Assembly (NCBI RefSeq): GCF_001983105.1
Contig: NZ_MOMC01000007.1
Coordinates: forward strand, 59,829-66,026
Source of the DNA: Pseudofrankia asymbiotica
Lineage (GTDB): Bacteria; Actinomycetota; Actinomycetes; Frankiales; Frankiaceae
Reading direction: 5' to 3'
DNA: 6,198 nt
The position numbers were made by a program, and so were the translations under genes. The notes under the pieces were generated by a model. That model made no database searches and was not told the origin of the DNA. It saw only the letters and a list, made by a program, of their open reading frames with translations. Below, piece after piece: positions 5,381 through 6,198 of the stretch; the stretch's first letter is position 1; each line of letters begins with the position of its first letter.

Positions 5381-6198
5381 GTGTACAACGTGCGACGTGT
5401 CCTCACCGCACTCGCTGTGGTCGTGGCCGGGACTCTGGTCCCGGCCACGACCGCGTTCACCCAGCCCGCGCGGGCCAGCGGTCCCACCTCCGGAAGCATC
5501 GGGATCCGCCTGCTCGACGTGCCAACTGATGATGTCGACGACCCCCGTGCGCGGCTCTACATCGTCGACTACCTAAAACTCGGTGCCGTGATCCACAGAC
5601 GAGTCGAGGTCACCAACAAGACCGACGCCGAGGCGCGCGTGTCGATCTACCCCGGAGCGGCGTCCGTCAAAAACGGATCGTTCGACGTCGCTCCGGGACA
5701 TACCCCCAACGAGCTGACGAGCTGGATGAGCCTGGACCGGCACGTCCTGACACTGCCGCCCGGCGCGTCGGCACCTGTCACCGTGACCATCGCGGTACCT
5801 CGGGACGCCTCCCCGGGCGAGCGCTACGCCGGCATCTGGGCTGAAGTCGCCGCCGCCGCCACCCCGGAGCAGAGCAGGGGCATCCTCGAGGTCAGCCGCG
5901 TGGGTGTGCGTGTCTACCTGGCCGTTGGCCCTGGCGGACCCCCTCCGTCCGACTTCGTTATCGACAAGATCACCGCGAGGCGCCTGGTGAACGGCCGACC
6001 GGCCGTCACCGCGCGTGTCCACAACACCGGCGGCCGCGCACTGGATCTCAGCGGTGATCTGACCCTGACCGACGGCCCCGGCGGACTCAGCGCCGGACCG
6101 TTCCCCGCCCGGCTCGGCACCACCGTGGGCACCGGTCAGGCCATGCCGGTCGAGGTGGACCTCGACAGCCGACTGCCCGAGGGCAGGTGGACGGTCAA
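5381..6198 (+). CDS. DUF916/WxLIP-like exported protein, C-terminus cut by window edge
   Basis: At least 272 residues, open at the right edge. Residues 1-32 form a signal peptide (VRRVLTALAVVVAGTLVP, cleavage after ARA at 30-32). Residues about 38-160 resemble the WxL-interacting-protein peptidoglycan-binding domain (formerly DUF916): IGIRLLDVP, then ARLYIVDYLKLGAVIHRRVEV (57-77, including the IHRRVEVTN motif), then TPNELTSWM, a PPGASAPVTVTIAVPRDASPGERYAGIWAEV block (126-156), then VSRVGVRVYLAVG. From about 190 a second Ig-like segment begins (ITARRLVNGRPAVTARVHNTGGRALDLSG), corresponding to the second domain of such proteins. Family members usually end in a transmembrane helix and a basic tail, which would lie outside the window. 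The start is uncertain: GTG at 5381 and GTG at 5390 both give a good signal peptide and neither has a clear Shine-Dalgarno. The likely role is holding WxL-like partners at the cell wall. Confidence 0.8.
   Translation, partial: MYNVRRVLTALAVVVAGTLVPATTAFTQPARASGPTSGSIGIRLLDVPTDDVDDPRARLYIVDYLKLGAVIHRRVEVTNKTDAEARVSIYPGAASVKNGSFDVAPGHTPNELTSWMSLDRHVLTLPPGASAPVTVTIAVPRDASPGERYAGIWAEVAAAATPEQSRGILEVSRVGVRVYLAVGPGGPPPSDFVIDKITARRLVNGRPAVTARVHNTGGRALDLSGDLTLTDGPGGLSAGPFPARLGTTVGTGQAMPVEVDLDSRLPEGRWTV

Noticed and set aside
1..6198. tRNA, rRNA, CRISPR array, insertion sequence or attachment site
   Set aside because: No cloverleaf, regularly spaced repeat, transposase motif or terminal inverted repeat could be found by reading both strands.

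Overview
The window is very GC-rich, with GC-heavy third codon positions and GTG/TTG starts. Its genes are typical of an actinomycete: an NDMA/mycofactocin-type alcohol dehydrogenase, an F420-type luciferase-like oxidoreductase and an EthD-family protein. A Frankia-, Mycobacterium- or Pseudonocardia-like soil actinobacterium fits best; the genus cannot be fixed from this sequence alone.

Positions 1-3195 hold a tightly packed minus-strand operon. Read in the direction of transcription, it encodes an NAD(P)-dependent aldehyde dehydrogenase (3195 to 1663), an EthD-domain protein that overlaps it by four bases (1666 to 938), and a zinc-dependent NDMA-type alcohol dehydrogenase (931 down to the window edge, C-terminus cut off). 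Together the two dehydrogenases could take a primary alcohol through the aldehyde to the acid. The EthD protein is a probable accessory or small-molecule-binding partner.

Positions 3196-3411 form a divergent promoter region. It contains a KstR-like inverted repeat (3324-3339) and a perfect 7-1-7 palindrome (3356-3370). To the right, on the plus strand, lies an LLM-class, probably F420-dependent oxidoreductase resembling the Rv3520c type (3412-4428). The layout suggests a catabolic locus for a lipid, steroid or terpenoid-like alcohol, controlled divergently by a TetR-type repressor. The substrate is not known.

Positions 4429-4836 are a 408-base gap with a possible terminator hairpin just after the oxidoreductase and a conspicuous AT-rich patch at about 4731-4790. 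I see no convincing gene in it.

From 4837 to the end is an unrelated plus-strand pair of exported proteins. The first is a small secreted beta-rich protein of the WxL-like type. The second is a DUF916/WxLIP-like protein with a signal peptide, running off the right edge. In Firmicutes, proteins of these types are partners at the cell surface. Here they suggest an actinobacterial cell-wall-associated version of that system, probably continuing beyond the window.
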